Below are positions 35,368-44,390 of a DNA stretch of 64,000 nt, piece after piece. Position 1 is the stretch's first letter; every line of letters begins with the position of its first letter. A program made the translations under genes and the position numbers. The notes below the pieces were generated by a model. That model saw nothing but the letters and a program-made list of their open reading frames with translations, was not told the origin of the DNA and ran no database searches. The DNA comes from Sphingobacterium yanglingense (lineage in GTDB: Bacteria; Bacteroidota; Bacteroidia; Sphingobacteriales; Sphingobacteriaceae), in the NCBI RefSeq assembly GCF_004363245.1, contig NZ_SNYV01000015.1:491011-555010 (forward strand), written 5' to 3'.

Positions 35368-37293
35368 ATGAAAAATACTATCATAAAAACAGGATTATTC
35401 TTCGCGCTAGCGGCAGGTTTATCAGGCTGTTCAAAGTTCGATGAAATGAATATAAACCCATTAAAGGTTACAGAAGAGCAGGTCGAAATTGAATACCTAT
35501 TCAACGATGCCTTGATTGGAGCACAACAAGACCCCAATATTGCTGAGCGGATTTTCGTTTTGTATTGGAAGAATGCATCCAGACAGCATCTCGCTACTGG
35601 CCTTGCGGGAGGAACAAATAACGACGGATACTCTAACGAATACTGGGGTAGAAGTTATGGCGCTAAATGGTTATCTAGCATCAATAAAGCCATTAAGATT
35701 GGTGAGTCACGTATTGCTGATGGCTCCGCAGAGCCTCATATCAATACTATGGTTCAAATAGCTCGTGTATGGAGAGCTTATTTATTAAGCGAATTGTCAG
35801 ATAATTTCGGTCCAATGCCATTAAACGGTTTTGAAGGAGAGAATCCAACCTACAACTCAGTCGAAGATATCTATAAATTCATCCTCACGGAGTTAAAAGA
35901 TGCCTCAAATAAACTAGACAATGCTACAAAAGTTCCGGAAGCAAAGAATAAATTCGATGTGGCTTATAACTTTGATGCGGCCTCTTGGAGAAAGTATGCT
36001 AATTCTCTACGCATGCGTTATGCTATTCGTATTTCCGAAGTTGCGCCTCAAATAGCAAAAACTGAATTTGAGGATGCCGTTAAAGACGGTATTTATATCA
36101 AGACCGCAGCAGAAATGTTTAAAGTACAAGAAAAATCAGGATGGGACCCATTGACCGGTGTAATGAGCCGCGAATGGAATGGACAAGTTCTCTCTGCCAC
36201 TTTAAATAATATATATCTTGGCTTAGGAGGCATTAAATCAACAGATCAATTAGCGACCTCTTTCCATACGAGCATTAAGCCCGAGAATTATGTTGGGAAA
36301 AGATTATTAGGACACTATTCAGTAAAAACCAACGATCCATCCGCAGGTTATTTCTTTGACGGCTTACCGCATTCTATTGACCCTCGTGCTTACAAAACTT
36401 TTTACATCCCTGGAGATGTAAATAGTTCCACCTGGATCAACTACCCTTCATGGACGGACGATGCAAAAACCACTAAAGTTAATTTGAATCCAATACAAGG
36501 TTTTAACACCGACACCCTGAAATTAGACACCAAAAACACTTGGAGCACAACAGCTATAGGAGATTTTGGGGCTAAAGGTACAGCGAATGAAATCAGGTCC
36601 GTACAAATCGGAAAGATACCTGGTTTAGCTTCTCAGTTTAGAAGATCGGAAGCTAAACGCATCTTTTTTGCCGCTTGGGAATCCTACTTCTTACTTGCTG
36701 AAGCTTCTTTGAAAGGTTGGACTACAGGAACAACTGCACAGGCAGCTTACGAGGATGGTATCAAAGCTAATTTTGAGTACTGGGGAGTAAGTCAGCATTT
36801 GTCAACTTATCTAGCATCTGAAGATTTCAACCGAGTAGGAACCTCTGTGAAGTTCACTCATACAACAGAACCTGGAAATACACATCAGATGAGTTATGTA
36901 GATGGTTATACCAGTACTACAGGAACTGCAAGCATTGCTTATCCTGTAAACAGTATTTACAAAAACGGAACTATCAGAAATGATGCGTTGACCAAAATCA
37001 TTACACAAAAATATATAGCAAACATGCCATGGCTACCATTAGAAGCATGGAGTGATCACAGACGCCTAGGATTACCATTCTTTGAAAATCCGGCTATTGA
37101 AAACCCTCTTCCAAATCTACCAGATTTGAACAATGGCAACTTTATGACTAATAACATCAAATTTTTTCCTCAGCGTATCCCTTACCCTTCTAATTTTAGA
37201 ACAGCATCTCCTGATGGCTATGCACAAGCAACATCGCTACTTGGAGGAGAAGATAAAGTCCTAACCCCGCTTTGGTGGGCTAAGAAAAATTAA
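35368..37293 (+). CDS. SusD/RagB-type lipoprotein (SusD-like_2 group, glycan locus)
   Basis: A 641-residue surface lipoprotein, partner of the preceding SusC-like barrel. The lipobox is in GLSGCSKFD (Cys21). Recognisable segments are FDEMNINPLKVTEEQVEIEYLFNDALIGAQQ, RVWRAYLLSELSDNFGPMPLNG, WRKYANSLRMRYAIRIS and FFAAWESYFLLAEASLKGW. The opening and the length place it in the SusD-like_2 subgroup rather than the classic SusD of 9588. A strong terminator follows 17 bp after the stop, so the fucosidase gene is transcribed separately. Confidence 0.9.
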   Translation: MKNTIIKTGLFFALAAGLSGCSKFDEMNINPLKVTEEQVEIEYLFNDALIGAQQDPNIAERIFVLYWKNASRQHLATGLAGGTNNDGYSNEYWGRSYGAKWLSSINKAIKIGESRIADGSAEPHINTMVQIARVWRAYLLSELSDNFGPMPLNGFEGENPTYNSVEDIYKFILTELKDASNKLDNATKVPEAKNKFDVAYNFDAASWRKYANSLRMRYAIRISEVAPQIAKTEFEDAVKDGIYIKTAAEMFKVQEKSGWDPLTGVMSREWNGQVLSATLNNIYLGLGGIKSTDQLATSFHTSIKPENYVGKRLLGHYSVKTNDPSAGYFFDGLPHSIDPRAYKTFYIPGDVNSSTWINYPSWTDDAKTTKVNLNPIQGFNTDTLKLDTKNTWSTTAIGDFGAKGTANEIRSVQIGKIPGLASQFRRSEAKRIFFAAWESYFLLAEASLKGWTTGTTAQAAYEDGIKANFEYWGVSQHLSTYLASEDFNRVGTSVKFTHTTEPGNTHQMSYVDGYTSTTGTASIAYPVNSIYKNGTIRNDALTKIITQKYIANMPWLPLEAWSDHRRLGLPFFENPAIENPLPNLPDLNNGNFMTNNIKFFPQRIPYPSNFRTASPDGYAQATSLLGGEDKVLTPLWWAKKN

Positions 37294-37310
37294 TCCCACT
37301 TATTTATTAC

Positions 37311-37341
37311 ATCCCCGTTGCTGTGAGCAACGGGGATTTTT
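37311..37341 (+). terminator. intrinsic terminator after the second susCD pair
   Basis: The 12-bp perfect stem ATCCCCGTTGCT / AGCAACGGGGAT with a GTG loop is followed by TTTTTG. Confidence 0.92.
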
Positions 37342-37420
37342 GTATTCTATAATCTCCTGCTTTATTTAGTCAACAACCGTTTTTTTCGGTATATTGCTTA
37401 GTGAAACAACCTTTACCATC

Positions 37421-39208
37421 ATGTATTACAACCTATTAAAGATTGCTTTAATATTCTTAACGTGCCTCAGCACACACTTACACACGTTTGCCCAATCTAC
37501 TCCCACAAAAAGCCAATGGTTTCAGGAAGCTCGATACGGTATGTTTATTCACTGGGGCTTATACAGCGCTGCCGAAGGACTTTGGAAAGGAGAAAAACTA
37601 CGCTATCTGAATAACTATGCAGAATGGATAAGGTATCGAAATCGTATCTCAAAAGAAGAGTATGGCGAACTGGCCCACCGTTTTGACTGGACTAAGATAA
37701 ATCCGGAGGAGTGGGTTCTACTCGCAAAAGAAGCAGGTATGAAATACATCATTATGACCAGTAAACATCATGATGGAGTAGCCCTATGGGACACTAAAAT
37801 TGGAGACTACTCCCTACCCCATCTATCTGGTTCCGACAGAGACATTATCAAAGAACTGGCCGATGCCTGTCGTAAACACGGCATGAAACTGGGCTTCTAT
37901 TATTCCCATTGGATCGACTGGGAACACCCCTATGCCTGGGATCATAATCAAGAACTAAAAGGCCACGTGAGCGATGCCCAATTTGACCAATATTGGAAGG
38001 AAAAAGTTATTCCCCAACTTACCGAGCTATTGACCGATTATGGCGATGTCGCCCTGATGTGGTTCGATATGTGGATTCCCTATCAAAAATCGATTATCAA
38101 AAAAGAGCAACTATTACAAGTTGTCGAACTCATACGCCGCCTACAGCCTAACTGTCTTATCAACTCCCGTCTCGGTCTACCTACGGACAAGAGTGCGGTA
38201 GACTTTGAAACCTTTGGCGACAACCAATTTGGCACCACCTACATCGATCATCCCTGGGAAACACCTGCGACAATAGCACACTCTTGGGGGTACAACGGAC
38301 AGGAGAATGAATGGAAATCGACTTCTCAGTTATTTCATTCCTTGATTTCTAATGTCAGCTTGAATGGTGGTCTCACCCTCAATATAGGCCCCCGAGCAGA
38401 CGGAAAAGTACCCTATGAAAGTATACAACGCCTCCACGAGATTGGAGACTGGCTAAAAAACAATGGCAATAGTATCTATGGAGCTACAGGACTTCCATTC
38501 CGGGCAGGGCAACATGACTGGGGATACCTCACGACCAAGCAAGAAGGCACTTCAACTTTTGTATATGCCCAGGTCTTCAACTGGCCATTGGATCACACCC
38601 TACGCGTCTCAGGAATCAAGACTATACCACAAGAGGTCTATCTGATGCGAGGCACAACAAAAAGAAAACTACCATTTAAGTCTGACGGACCGTTATTACA
38701 TATCGATCTAAAAGGTGAAGAGCAAGACAACCACGTTTCCAATATCATACTACAATACAACCAACCACTGGCAATAGACAGCGATATTGTTGCCGAGTCA
38801 ACTTTTGGAGGTTTTGCACTCACCGCAACCAACCATCAGGACAAAGAAATCGCTTTTCAGAAATATGATGGGAAACAACCTAACCGTATCAAACTCGACG
38901 GGACAAAGAAGGTCAGATGGACTGTATATATTGCTGAACCAGGCCTATACAAGTTGGACCTATCGGCCTATAATCCGCTCAAAACGAATAAAAGAATCAG
39001 TATTACAGTAGATAAAACGACGATTAAAGGAGTACTGGAACCAAACTCGATGATGGTAGCCGAGCCAAATGAGAACAATTACAATCCTGAGTTCACAGAT
39101 CGACGGATAGGTGAAATTTCCTTTCCAAGCAAAGGCACCTATATCATTGAACTCACCAATGAAGGAACAGATGCGTTTTGGTTTAATCGGATATGGATCA
39201 ATAAATAA
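37421..39208 (+). CDS. GH29 alpha-L-fucosidase (exported)
   Basis: A retaining glycoside hydrolase that removes terminal alpha-L-fucose from glycans. I start it at the ATG at 37421 (595 residues, signal peptide ending near HTFAQ); a TTG nine codons earlier is less likely. The catalytic barrel begins WFQEARYGMFIHWGLYSAAEG and includes YIIMTSKHHDGVALWDT and the nucleophile Asp216 in ALMWFDMWIP. The C-terminal part (about 440-595) looks like a beta-sandwich with GLYKLDLSAYNPLK and a second carbohydrate-binding-like region. Its place after a ROK-SusCD unit supports action on fucosylated N-glycans or mucin-type glycans in the periplasm or on the surface. Confidence 0.93.
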   Translation: MYYNLLKIALIFLTCLSTHLHTFAQSTPTKSQWFQEARYGMFIHWGLYSAAEGLWKGEKLRYLNNYAEWIRYRNRISKEEYGELAHRFDWTKINPEEWVLLAKEAGMKYIIMTSKHHDGVALWDTKIGDYSLPHLSGSDRDIIKELADACRKHGMKLGFYYSHWIDWEHPYAWDHNQELKGHVSDAQFDQYWKEKVIPQLTELLTDYGDVALMWFDMWIPYQKSIIKKEQLLQVVELIRRLQPNCLINSRLGLPTDKSAVDFETFGDNQFGTTYIDHPWETPATIAHSWGYNGQENEWKSTSQLFHSLISNVSLNGGLTLNIGPRADGKVPYESIQRLHEIGDWLKNNGNSIYGATGLPFRAGQHDWGYLTTKQEGTSTFVYAQVFNWPLDHTLRVSGIKTIPQEVYLMRGTTKRKLPFKSDGPLLHIDLKGEEQDNHVSNIILQYNQPLAIDSDIVAESTFGGFALTATNHQDKEIAFQKYDGKQPNRIKLDGTKKVRWTVYIAEPGLYKLDLSAYNPLKTNKRISITVDKTTIKGVLEPNSMMVAEPNENNYNPEFTDRRIGEISFPSKGTYIIELTNEGTDAFWFNRIWINK

Positions 39209-39214
39209 AAAGCG

Positions 39215-39244
39215 AAAGAGAAGGTATTAAGATACCTTCTCTTT
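39215..39244. terminator. terminator overlapping the 3' end of cutC
   Basis: The perfect 13-bp stem AAAGAGAAGGTAT / ATACCTTCTCTTT with a 4-base loop lies between the fucosidase gene and cutC. The cutC stop codon (39227-39229) falls at the stem-loop boundary, so the last codons of cutC are part of the stem. Confidence 0.75.
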
Positions 39245-39895
39245 AAGCTCTTTCACTTCTTGAGCGACGGCAGTATTTCCACCATCAGTGATTGCCGAAG
39301 AGTGAAAATATACAGCAGCCGTTTCACGTAAAACCTCCTCCACATTCGTCGAGCGGAGACCACCTCCCGGCATGATAACAATACGTCCTTCAGCACGCTG
39401 CACAAGATGCTTTAGATTGGCTATACCGTCCATCACATTCGGTTCACATCCCGAGGTTAGAATAGTAGTAAACCCACAAGAGATAACATCTTCCAAAGCA
39501 ACGTCCATATCTACAACATCGTCAAAAGCACGATGAAACGTACAAGGCAAGGGAGAAGCCAATTCTACTAGCGCTCTATTCTGTTCCATATTCACGCTGT
39601 TATCTTTATTTAATATCCCAAAAACAAAGCCATTGACATCCTGTTGTTTCATACGGATCAGCGCTCTTTTCATCTGATCAAACTCGTCCTCACTATACAC
39701 AAAATCTCCCCCTCTTGGACGCACCATTACATTCAGATCGATATCGAGCTCTTTGCGAAGCGCGATAACATCCTCTATATTTGGGGTGATCCCTCCCACC
39801 TCCATACCTGCACAAAACTCAATCCGGTCTGCACCATTTTCTTGCGCAATCAATGCTGCCCGACGATTGAAACTTGCAATCTCTATATTAGCCAT
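39227..39895 (-). CDS. cutC: CutC family protein
   Basis: A 222-residue TIM-barrel protein of the CutC family. It was named for copper homeostasis, but the family's true activity is uncertain and in Bacteroidota it often sits in glycan loci. Motifs seen are EIASFNRRAALIAQENGADRIEFCAGMEVGGITPN, VMVRPRGGDFVYS, CTFHRAFD, TILTSGCEPNVMDG and IMPGGGLRSTN. Its start overlaps the stop of the upstream glycosylasparaginase gene by 8 bp, so the two are translationally coupled. This suggests a role in handling a sugar or amino-sugar product rather than copper, which is inference. Confidence 0.9.
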   Translation of the reverse strand: MANIEIASFNRRAALIAQENGADRIEFCAGMEVGGITPNIEDVIALRKELDIDLNVMVRPRGGDFVYSEDEFDQMKRALIRMKQQDVNGFVFGILNKDNSVNMEQNRALVELASPLPCTFHRAFDDVVDMDVALEDVISCGFTTILTSGCEPNVMDGIANLKHLVQRAEGRIVIMPGGGLRSTNVEEVLRETAAVYFHSSAITDGGNTAVAQEVKELKEKVS

Positions 39896-40877
39896 TCGTT
39901 TTTAGATAAGAATTTGAAACAATAAGCTCGTTCCCCTTAGAATCATATTTCGCATAATTGAAGCCTCCGTGGATACAATACGCACCGTATTCTCCTCTTT
40001 TATTCAAGGCAATAAATCCTACCTGTATATTATCCAAAGTTTTTTGCCGGTTATGGGTAAATTTAACGATTCGCTTTACCGCTTCCTCACATGCTTTTTG
40101 AGGAGCATACCCCTGCCGCATCAACTCCACGACCAAATGGCTTCCTACCGTACGGATTACCTCTTCACCATGCCCCGTAGCTGTAGCCGCCCCGATTTCG
40201 TTGTCTACATAGAGTCCTGCCCCGATAATCGGAGAGTCGCCCACCCGGCCGTGCATTTTAAAGGCCATACCGCTAGTAGTACAAGCCCCGGATAGATTGC
40301 CGTGGCTATCTAGCGCAATCATACCTATCGTGTCATGATTTTCAATATTGACTACCGGTTCATATTTGGCCGTTTTTAGCCACTCCCGCCATTCTTTTTC
40401 CGATTCAGCAGTCAAGAGATTTTCCTCTGGGAATCCCTGCTCTTTAGCGAATTGCAAAGCCCCATCTCCCACCAACATCACGTGAGGAGTTTTCTCCATC
40501 ACTGCCCTCGCTACAGATATCGGGTGTTTAATATATTCCAATGCAGCTACAGAGCCTATGCCTGCATATTCGTCCATGATACAGGCATCCAGCGTCACCT
40601 TGCCATCCCTATCGGGGCGTCCACCATATCCGACGCTCCGTTCTGTAGGATCAGCCTCTGTAAGTCGTACGCCCTGCTCTACCGCATCTAGCGCACGCCC
40701 TCCTGCGGACAGTACCTTCCAAGCCTCTTCGTTGGCCTTTAGACCAAAATCCCATGTCGACAGTACCACTGGCTTGTTCACTTTCTCTAACGACATCCCT
40801 TTTGACAAATTCGGAGCCAAACCTAGAGCCAGAGAGCCTACGCCTATTTTCCGTAAAAACCTTCTTCGTGAGTTCAT
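39888..40877 (-). CDS. N4-(beta-N-acetylglucosaminyl)-L-asparaginase (glycosylasparaginase), Tat-type signal
   Basis: A 329-residue Ntn hydrolase that splits GlcNAc-Asn, the linkage of N-glycans. The N-terminus has a twin-arginine-like signal (SRRRFLRKIGVGSLALGL). Family motifs are LDAVEQGVRLTEADPTERSVGYGG, LDACIMDEYAGIGSVAAL, the processing site before Thr183 in HDTIGMIALD, HGRVGDSPIIGAGLY and ATATGHGEEVIR. These fit glycosylasparaginase better than the isoaspartyl peptidase at 839. Together with the fucosidase, ROK regulator and SusCD, it points to breakdown of fucosylated glycoasparagines. It is cotranscribed with cutC. Confidence 0.9.
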   Translation of the reverse strand: MNSRRRFLRKIGVGSLALGLAPNLSKGMSLEKVNKPVVLSTWDFGLKANEEAWKVLSAGGRALDAVEQGVRLTEADPTERSVGYGGRPDRDGKVTLDACIMDEYAGIGSVAALEYIKHPISVARAVMEKTPHVMLVGDGALQFAKEQGFPEENLLTAESEKEWREWLKTAKYEPVVNIENHDTIGMIALDSHGNLSGACTTSGMAFKMHGRVGDSPIIGAGLYVDNEIGAATATGHGEEVIRTVGSHLVVELMRQGYAPQKACEEAVKRIVKFTHNRQKTLDNIQVGFIALNKRGEYGAYCIHGGFNYAKYDSKGNELIVSNSYLKTNG

Positions 40878-40918
40878 CTATTTATATTATATTAATATAA
40901 GGCCATTAAAAGATAACA

Positions 40919-40946
40919 AAAGGCTATTCTCTAAAAGAACAGCCTT
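40919..40946 (-). terminator. terminator after the aminopeptidase P gene
   Basis: The minus-strand stem AAGGCTGTTCT / AGAATAGCCTT (one G:T pair) is followed by TTGTTATCTTTT and lies 16 bp past the stop at 40962. Confidence 0.6.
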
Positions 40947-40961
40947 CATTAAAGAATTGAA

Positions 40962-42737
40962 TTAGATTGCCTGAGTCTTCTCTCTCAACCACTCCGCCTC
41001 TTCCTCAGTCAACAACGGAGACAATTTGTCGTATACCCATTGGTTGTAACCGTTTAGCCAGTCGATATGACTTTGCTGCAACAGGTTCTTCTCAACTAAA
41101 TCTGTGGCTATATAACAAATGGTCAGCGTTTCAAAGTTCATGAAATCTCCAAATTGAGAACTCTTATAATTTGCTGATAACACCAGGTTTTCAATACGGA
41201 TTCCGTGTTTCCCCTCTCGGTATAACCCGGGTTCGATGGAGGTAATCATTCCTTCTTCCAACGGTATATCCACATTGGTCGGATTGATGACTTGAGGTCC
41301 CTCGTGCACATTTAAAAAGAAGCCGACTCCATGGCCTGTCCCATGACCATAATTGCGTAAGGTCTCCCATATTGGCCGTCTCGTGATTGCGTCTATCTGA
41401 TAACCTCGGGTATTCTGTGGATATATCGCCTGACTACCTTCAATGGTACCTTTCAATACGATGGTATAATCTTCTTTTTCTTCTTGTGTAATATTACCCA
41501 ATGACACGACACGCGTGATATCGGTAGTTCCAGTCTTGTACTGTCCACCTGAGTCTACCAACAATAGACCTGAGGGTTTTAATGTATAGTTGCTTGCCTC
41601 CGTGGCGTGATAATGTGGAAGCGCACCATGATCTAAATAACCAGCGATAGTATTAAAACTGATATCAACGAATCCAGGTTGCTCCGCTCTAAATCCCTGT
41701 AATTTCTCCGCAATTGAAATCTCTGATAATTCTTCTTGACCTAGACTTTCCTCCAACCACTTAAAAAACTTCGTCATAGCTACCCCATCGTTGACCATCG
41801 TATTTCTCACATGCGCTATTTCAGTCTTATTTTTAATTGTTTTCAAACTGGTCGATGGATTGATACGCTCTACAATCTTTACTCCTTCCGGGATATTGTC
41901 ATATATTGCAAAACAAGTCCGTTTAGGGTCGATAAGGATGCTTCTGATTGACATATTCTTAACAAAGTCAAAAGCATCCGCATAATCCAGTACACGTACA
42001 CCATGGTGCCCTAATTCTGCGATTGCCTCCTTACCCAGTTTTGAGGATTCTACGAAGAGAATAGCTTCTTTCTGTGTAACATATACAAAACCTAGCACAA
42101 CTGGATTACATGGTACGTCTTGCCCTCTAACATTAAGCAACCAAGCCAAATCGTCCAGTGACGATATAAAATGTCCTTCGACACGATATTTTTCCAAGGA
42201 TTTCCGAACTTCGGCTAACTTAGAACTTGTATTCTGTCCCGTAGTACTTTCTTCCAACAGATAGGCTTTCACTTGTGGCAAAGCAGGTCTTCCCTCCCAG
42301 ATTGCACCAAGCAAGTCCACATGTCCATCGACCACTATTCCTCTAGGCTCTAAACTGTTCTTCACAGTTTGTGCAACGAGTAGAGATGCAAGATTTCCAT
42401 CGAATGCAACTTTTGCTCCTTCTCCCAAACGCTGATCCAACCACTCTACATATTCTGCTGCTGCCTGCACCTTGAGTTTGACCAACTCAAATCCCGTCCC
42501 AGCAAGTTGTTCAGCAGCTTGGACGAAATAACGAGCATCAGTCCATAATCCAGCAAAATCTGGCGTAATTACTAAAGTACCCGCAGATCCACTGAAACCT
42601 GAAGTCCACTCAATACATTTATAGCGTTCAGGGAGGTATTCACTAATATGAGGGTCCGACGAAGGAATAATATACGCATCAATTCCTTGCTCCTTCATTA
42701 AACCACGGACCTTGGCTAATCTTTCTAAATGTGACAT
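40962..42737 (-). CDS. aminopeptidase P family (Xaa-Pro aminopeptidase), three-domain type
   Basis: A cytosolic metallopeptidase that removes the N-terminal residue before proline. I start it at the ATG (complement of 42735-42737), MSHLERLAKVRGLMKEQGID, giving 591 residues; an upstream TTG would add nine. Two creatinase-N-like domains (about 1-300) precede the pita-bread catalytic domain (about 310-530). Metal-ligand segments are LLLVDSGGQYKTGTTDITR (two Asp), GHGTGHGVGFFLNVHEGPQ (His), SIEPGLYREGKHGIRIENL (Glu, Glu). The C-terminal extension resembles the eukaryotic cytosolic XPNPEP1 layout. It is divergent from dacB with 154 bp between them. Confidence 0.93.
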   Translation of the reverse strand: MSHLERLAKVRGLMKEQGIDAYIIPSSDPHISEYLPERYKCIEWTSGFSGSAGTLVITPDFAGLWTDARYFVQAAEQLAGTGFELVKLKVQAAAEYVEWLDQRLGEGAKVAFDGNLASLLVAQTVKNSLEPRGIVVDGHVDLLGAIWEGRPALPQVKAYLLEESTTGQNTSSKLAEVRKSLEKYRVEGHFISSLDDLAWLLNVRGQDVPCNPVVLGFVYVTQKEAILFVESSKLGKEAIAELGHHGVRVLDYADAFDFVKNMSIRSILIDPKRTCFAIYDNIPEGVKIVERINPSTSLKTIKNKTEIAHVRNTMVNDGVAMTKFFKWLEESLGQEELSEISIAEKLQGFRAEQPGFVDISFNTIAGYLDHGALPHYHATEASNYTLKPSGLLLVDSGGQYKTGTTDITRVVSLGNITQEEKEDYTIVLKGTIEGSQAIYPQNTRGYQIDAITRRPIWETLRNYGHGTGHGVGFFLNVHEGPQVINPTNVDIPLEEGMITSIEPGLYREGKHGIRIENLVLSANYKSSQFGDFMNFETLTICYIATDLVEKNLLQQSHIDWLNGYNQWVYDKLSPLLTEEEAEWLREKTQAI

Positions 42738-42847
42738 ATTTTTATAACTAAATATCTTCTGCAAGTTAGCGATTTCTATTCCTTTACGGAACTACGGACT
42801 GGCTTTTCTTTCTGTAACAATCATCATATGCTAGCTTCACGATTATA

Positions 42848-42878
42848 TTGGATATAAAAATGAATTTATTTAGGTTTG
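42848..42878 (+). promoter_or_regulatory. dacB promoter: TTG -20 bp- TAGGTTTG
   Basis: TTG (42848-42850) and TAGGTTTG (42871-42878) are 20 bp apart and match the Bacteroidota consensus. The start codon follows 13 bp after the box, implying a very short leader. Confidence 0.55.
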
Positions 42879-42891
42879 TCTAAATGCTATT

Positions 42892-44319
42892 ATGATTATG
42901 AACACAAAACAATACGTTGCGCTATTCTATTTTTCGCTACTCTCTATTACAACATCTTTAGCGCAGTCTATCCAACAAAATCTAGACAAAGGGTTTCAGT
43001 CATTCCTCGCCCAGCCAAGCCTGACCAACGGAATAGCGAGCTTACACGTCATAGACAGAAGCACAGGCAATATTGTATATGAAAAAAACAGTAATATCGG
43101 CCTCCCTACAGCTTCGACCCTTAAAGTAATAACGTCTATCACAGGCCTTGACCTTTTGGGCGCAAACTACAACTACAAAACGAGGCTCTATTATACGGGC
43201 ACCATAGACAGTCTAGGCATTCTTCATGGCGACATTGTAGTCCAAGGCTCGGGAGATCCTACCCTTGGAAGTGACCGTTATGAACAGACCAAAGAACAGA
43301 CACTGCTAAACAAATGGGTAAACGCCATCAAAACTGCGGGCATTACAGCAATTGAGGGACGCATCATCGGTGATGACCGTCTCTATAACGGTCACGATAT
43401 CCCTGGAGGATGGATATGGACCGATATGGGCAACTACTACGGTGCCGGGATATCTGCCTTAAACTGGCAAGAGAACAAAGCCGGAATTAACTTCCAAACA
43501 GGCAGCCCAAATAGCCCAGCAGCAATAACATCGACCACTACGGACCTATCTTACCTTCAATTAATCAATACTGTAAAAACCGGCAGGCCGGGCAGCGGTG
43601 ACAATGTGTACGCTTATTCAGCCCCTTACTCCGAAAAGATATACCTACGCGGCACCTATGGGCAGGATTTAAAGAAAACGATTGAGATTTCTCTTCCAGA
43701 CCCTGCTTTGGCACTCGCTTTCGACCTCTCCAAAGCTATCGACGCCTCTGGAATATTCGTCAGTTCTCCTCCTACAACGGGACAACGCCTAGTGGAACAG
43801 GATTCTCTATTCCCCCAAAAAACTGCCGAACTGGACACACATACATCTCCAAATCTGACAGACATTGTATACTGGTTTAATCAAAAAAGCATCAACCTCT
43901 ATGGTGAAGCTATATTAAGAAGTATAGCCTATCTAAGCGGAGGCAAAACTTCCACCTATGATGGTGCAAACTACCTACAGAAGTTCTGGCAGCAAAAGCT
44001 TCAGATCAATAGTAGCGAACTAGGCATTATCGACGGTTCAGGCCTTTCCCCACAGAATAATGTCACCACCAATTCCATGAACAGAATCATGCAATACGCT
44101 ATTAAAAGGCCCTGGTACGATTCATTTATCAAGAGCTTACCGGTCTATAATGGGATGACCATGAAAAGTGGCACTATAGGTGGAACATTGGGATACACTG
44201 GATACCATAAAGCAAAAGATGGAAAAGAGTACACCTTCACAATAATCGTGTATAACTATAGCGGGAGTGCGTCAAAAATGCGTCAAAGTATGTTCACCGT
44301 TCTAGACAACCTGAAATAA
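42892..44319 (+). CDS. dacB: D-alanyl-D-alanine carboxypeptidase/endopeptidase (PBP4 type)
   Basis: A 475-residue exported peptidase that trims or cuts peptidoglycan cross-links in the periplasm (peptidase family S13). A signal peptide ends near SLAQS. Active-site motifs are STLK (Ser75, Lys78 in LPTASTLKVIT), SxN as SIN in NQKSINLYGEAIL, and KSG in GMTMKSGTIGG, where PBP4 often has KTG. IDGSGLSPQNNVTTNSM is another family mark. A second in-frame ATG two codons downstream (42898) could be the real start. Confidence 0.93.
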   Translation: MIMNTKQYVALFYFSLLSITTSLAQSIQQNLDKGFQSFLAQPSLTNGIASLHVIDRSTGNIVYEKNSNIGLPTASTLKVITSITGLDLLGANYNYKTRLYYTGTIDSLGILHGDIVVQGSGDPTLGSDRYEQTKEQTLLNKWVNAIKTAGITAIEGRIIGDDRLYNGHDIPGGWIWTDMGNYYGAGISALNWQENKAGINFQTGSPNSPAAITSTTTDLSYLQLINTVKTGRPGSGDNVYAYSAPYSEKIYLRGTYGQDLKKTIEISLPDPALALAFDLSKAIDASGIFVSSPPTTGQRLVEQDSLFPQKTAELDTHTSPNLTDIVYWFNQKSINLYGEAILRSIAYLSGGKTSTYDGANYLQKFWQQKLQINSSELGIIDGSGLSPQNNVTTNSMNRIMQYAIKRPWYDSFIKSLPVYNGMTMKSGTIGGTLGYTGYHKAKDGKEYTFTIIVYNYSGSASKMRQSMFTVLDNLK

Positions 44320-44330
44320 TAGCTTTATTA

Positions 44331-44362
44331 TTGTATATTATAAAAACAGAATAATACCTTTG
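44331..44362 (+). promoter_or_regulatory. maeB promoter: TTG -21 bp- TACCTTTG
   Basis: TTG (44331-44333) and TACCTTTG (44355-44362) are 21 bp apart, and the maeB ATG lies 28 bp after the box. The octamer is the same as in the rpsO promoter. Confidence 0.6.
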
Positions 44363-44390
44363 GAGGCTTAAATTTGACACCCATATTAAA

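Noticed and set aside
37394..37420. Upstream TTG start for the fucosidase
   Set aside because: The ATG at 37421 begins a normal signal peptide; the extra nine residues add polar sequence ahead of it.
40558..40965. Plus-strand 135-codon frame
   Set aside because: It is antisense to the glycosylasparaginase gene, which has clear family motifs.
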